Source: Spirometra erinaceieuropaei
Lineage: Eukaryota; Platyhelminthes; Cestoda; Diphyllobothriidea; Diphyllobothriidae
Assembly (NCBI GenBank): GCA_902702965.1
Contig: CACRXP010000619.1
Coordinates: 157,591-221,590 of the forward strand
Direction: 5' to 3'
Length of the DNA stretch: 64,000 nucleotides
Shown: one piece after another, positions 63,768 through 64,000 of the stretch
How positions within the stretch are numbered: the first letter of the stretch is position 1
Layout: each line of letters starts with the position of its first letter
The notes under the pieces: generated by a model
Told to the model about the DNA's origin: nothing
The model's database searches: none
What the model saw: only the letters and a program-made list of their open reading frames with translations
Translations under genes and position numbers: made by a program

Positions 63768-64000
63768 ACAGTGCGTGACCGATCTCATGAAATGTTGACC
63801 GAAATTGTGAAATGCGTATTTGATTAGGAAGGATCACTTAGGTGAATTTTTAATGCTGATTATCTCGCGGCATAATCTTAAAACATTTTAGACCCGGCAG
63901 GATGTCGAATTTTGAAAGCACTTTTTGAATTTCCTGTACAAAACGTAATCAGTAAAAAAGGCTACTTAATTAGCAAGCATTTTCGCATTGGTTTTCGATG
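63768..64000. mobile_element. Fold-back element running off the window
   Basis: The left end TA-cagtgcgtgaccgatctc and about 230 bp of the left arm match the 39.0 and 51.1 kb copies. The window ends inside the arm. Confidence 0.8.

Noticed and set aside
1..64000. CRISPR arrays, bacterial operons or prophage
   Set aside because: No regular direct repeats with spacers, no ribosome-binding sites and no dense ORFs. The sequence is eukaryotic in structure.

Overview
The window looks like nuclear DNA of an invertebrate, most likely a parasitic flatworm. I lean towards a diphyllobothriid-type tapeworm, but the species is not proven. There are no dense operons or bacterial signals. Protein-coding potential comes as short GC-rich exons bounded by GT-AG sites and separated by introns of up to about 15 kb. 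The introns are packed with decayed retroelements: many Penelope-like (PLE) fragments with GIY-YIG endonuclease tails, one CR1-like LINE, tRNA-derived SINEs carrying a hammerhead-like fold, and a family of about 1-kb fold-back elements. A 947-bp run of N (26,725-27,671) marks an assembly gap.

Host gene: the only host gene I can support lies on the + strand. Ten exons can be chained from 12,838 to 60,675, and every junction is phase-consistent. Joined in frame they encode about 631 residues with no stop. Both ends of the protein are missing or uncertain. A weakly supported extra exon with a stop lies at 62,342-62,484, and a very weak upstream one ends at 11,215. I do not recognise the protein. 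It is rich in beta-strand-like segments and has no obvious catalytic motif.

Layout. 0.6-4.0 kb: a cluster of PLE 3'-end fragments in both orientations, one caught in a near-perfect inverted repeat. 6.5-6.9 kb: degenerate telomere-like repeat. 8.4-9.3 kb: PLE reverse transcriptase remnant (-). 9.3-12.7 kb: SINEs and fold-back elements. 12.8-19.6 kb: exons 1-6. 19.6-31.7 kb: a 12-kb intron holding an isolated hammerhead-ribozyme candidate (20.8 kb), a LINE (23.9-26.0 kb), the gap and a PLE tail. 31.7 kb: exon 7. 31.8-47.2 kb: a 15-kb intron with a PLE (33.3-34.7 kb), a telomere-like unit (36.8-37.2 kb), fold-back copies, a PLE (43.1-44.1 kb) and a SINE. 47.2 kb: exon 8. 47.6-53.0 kb: an inverted-repeat element and a nest of fold-back elements. 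53.0 kb: exon 9. 53.7-57.8 kb: three PLE fragments, one with a hammerhead. 58.7-59.6 kb: a full fold-back copy. 60.6 kb: exon 10. 63.8 kb: a fold-back copy running off the end.

The most interesting theme is repeated small self-cleaving-RNA architecture. Hammerhead cores or their decayed relatives appear in three contexts: the PLE flank, the tRNA-SINE, and a stand-alone site. Inverted repeats repeatedly enclose PLE 3' ends. No complete intact autonomous element is present.
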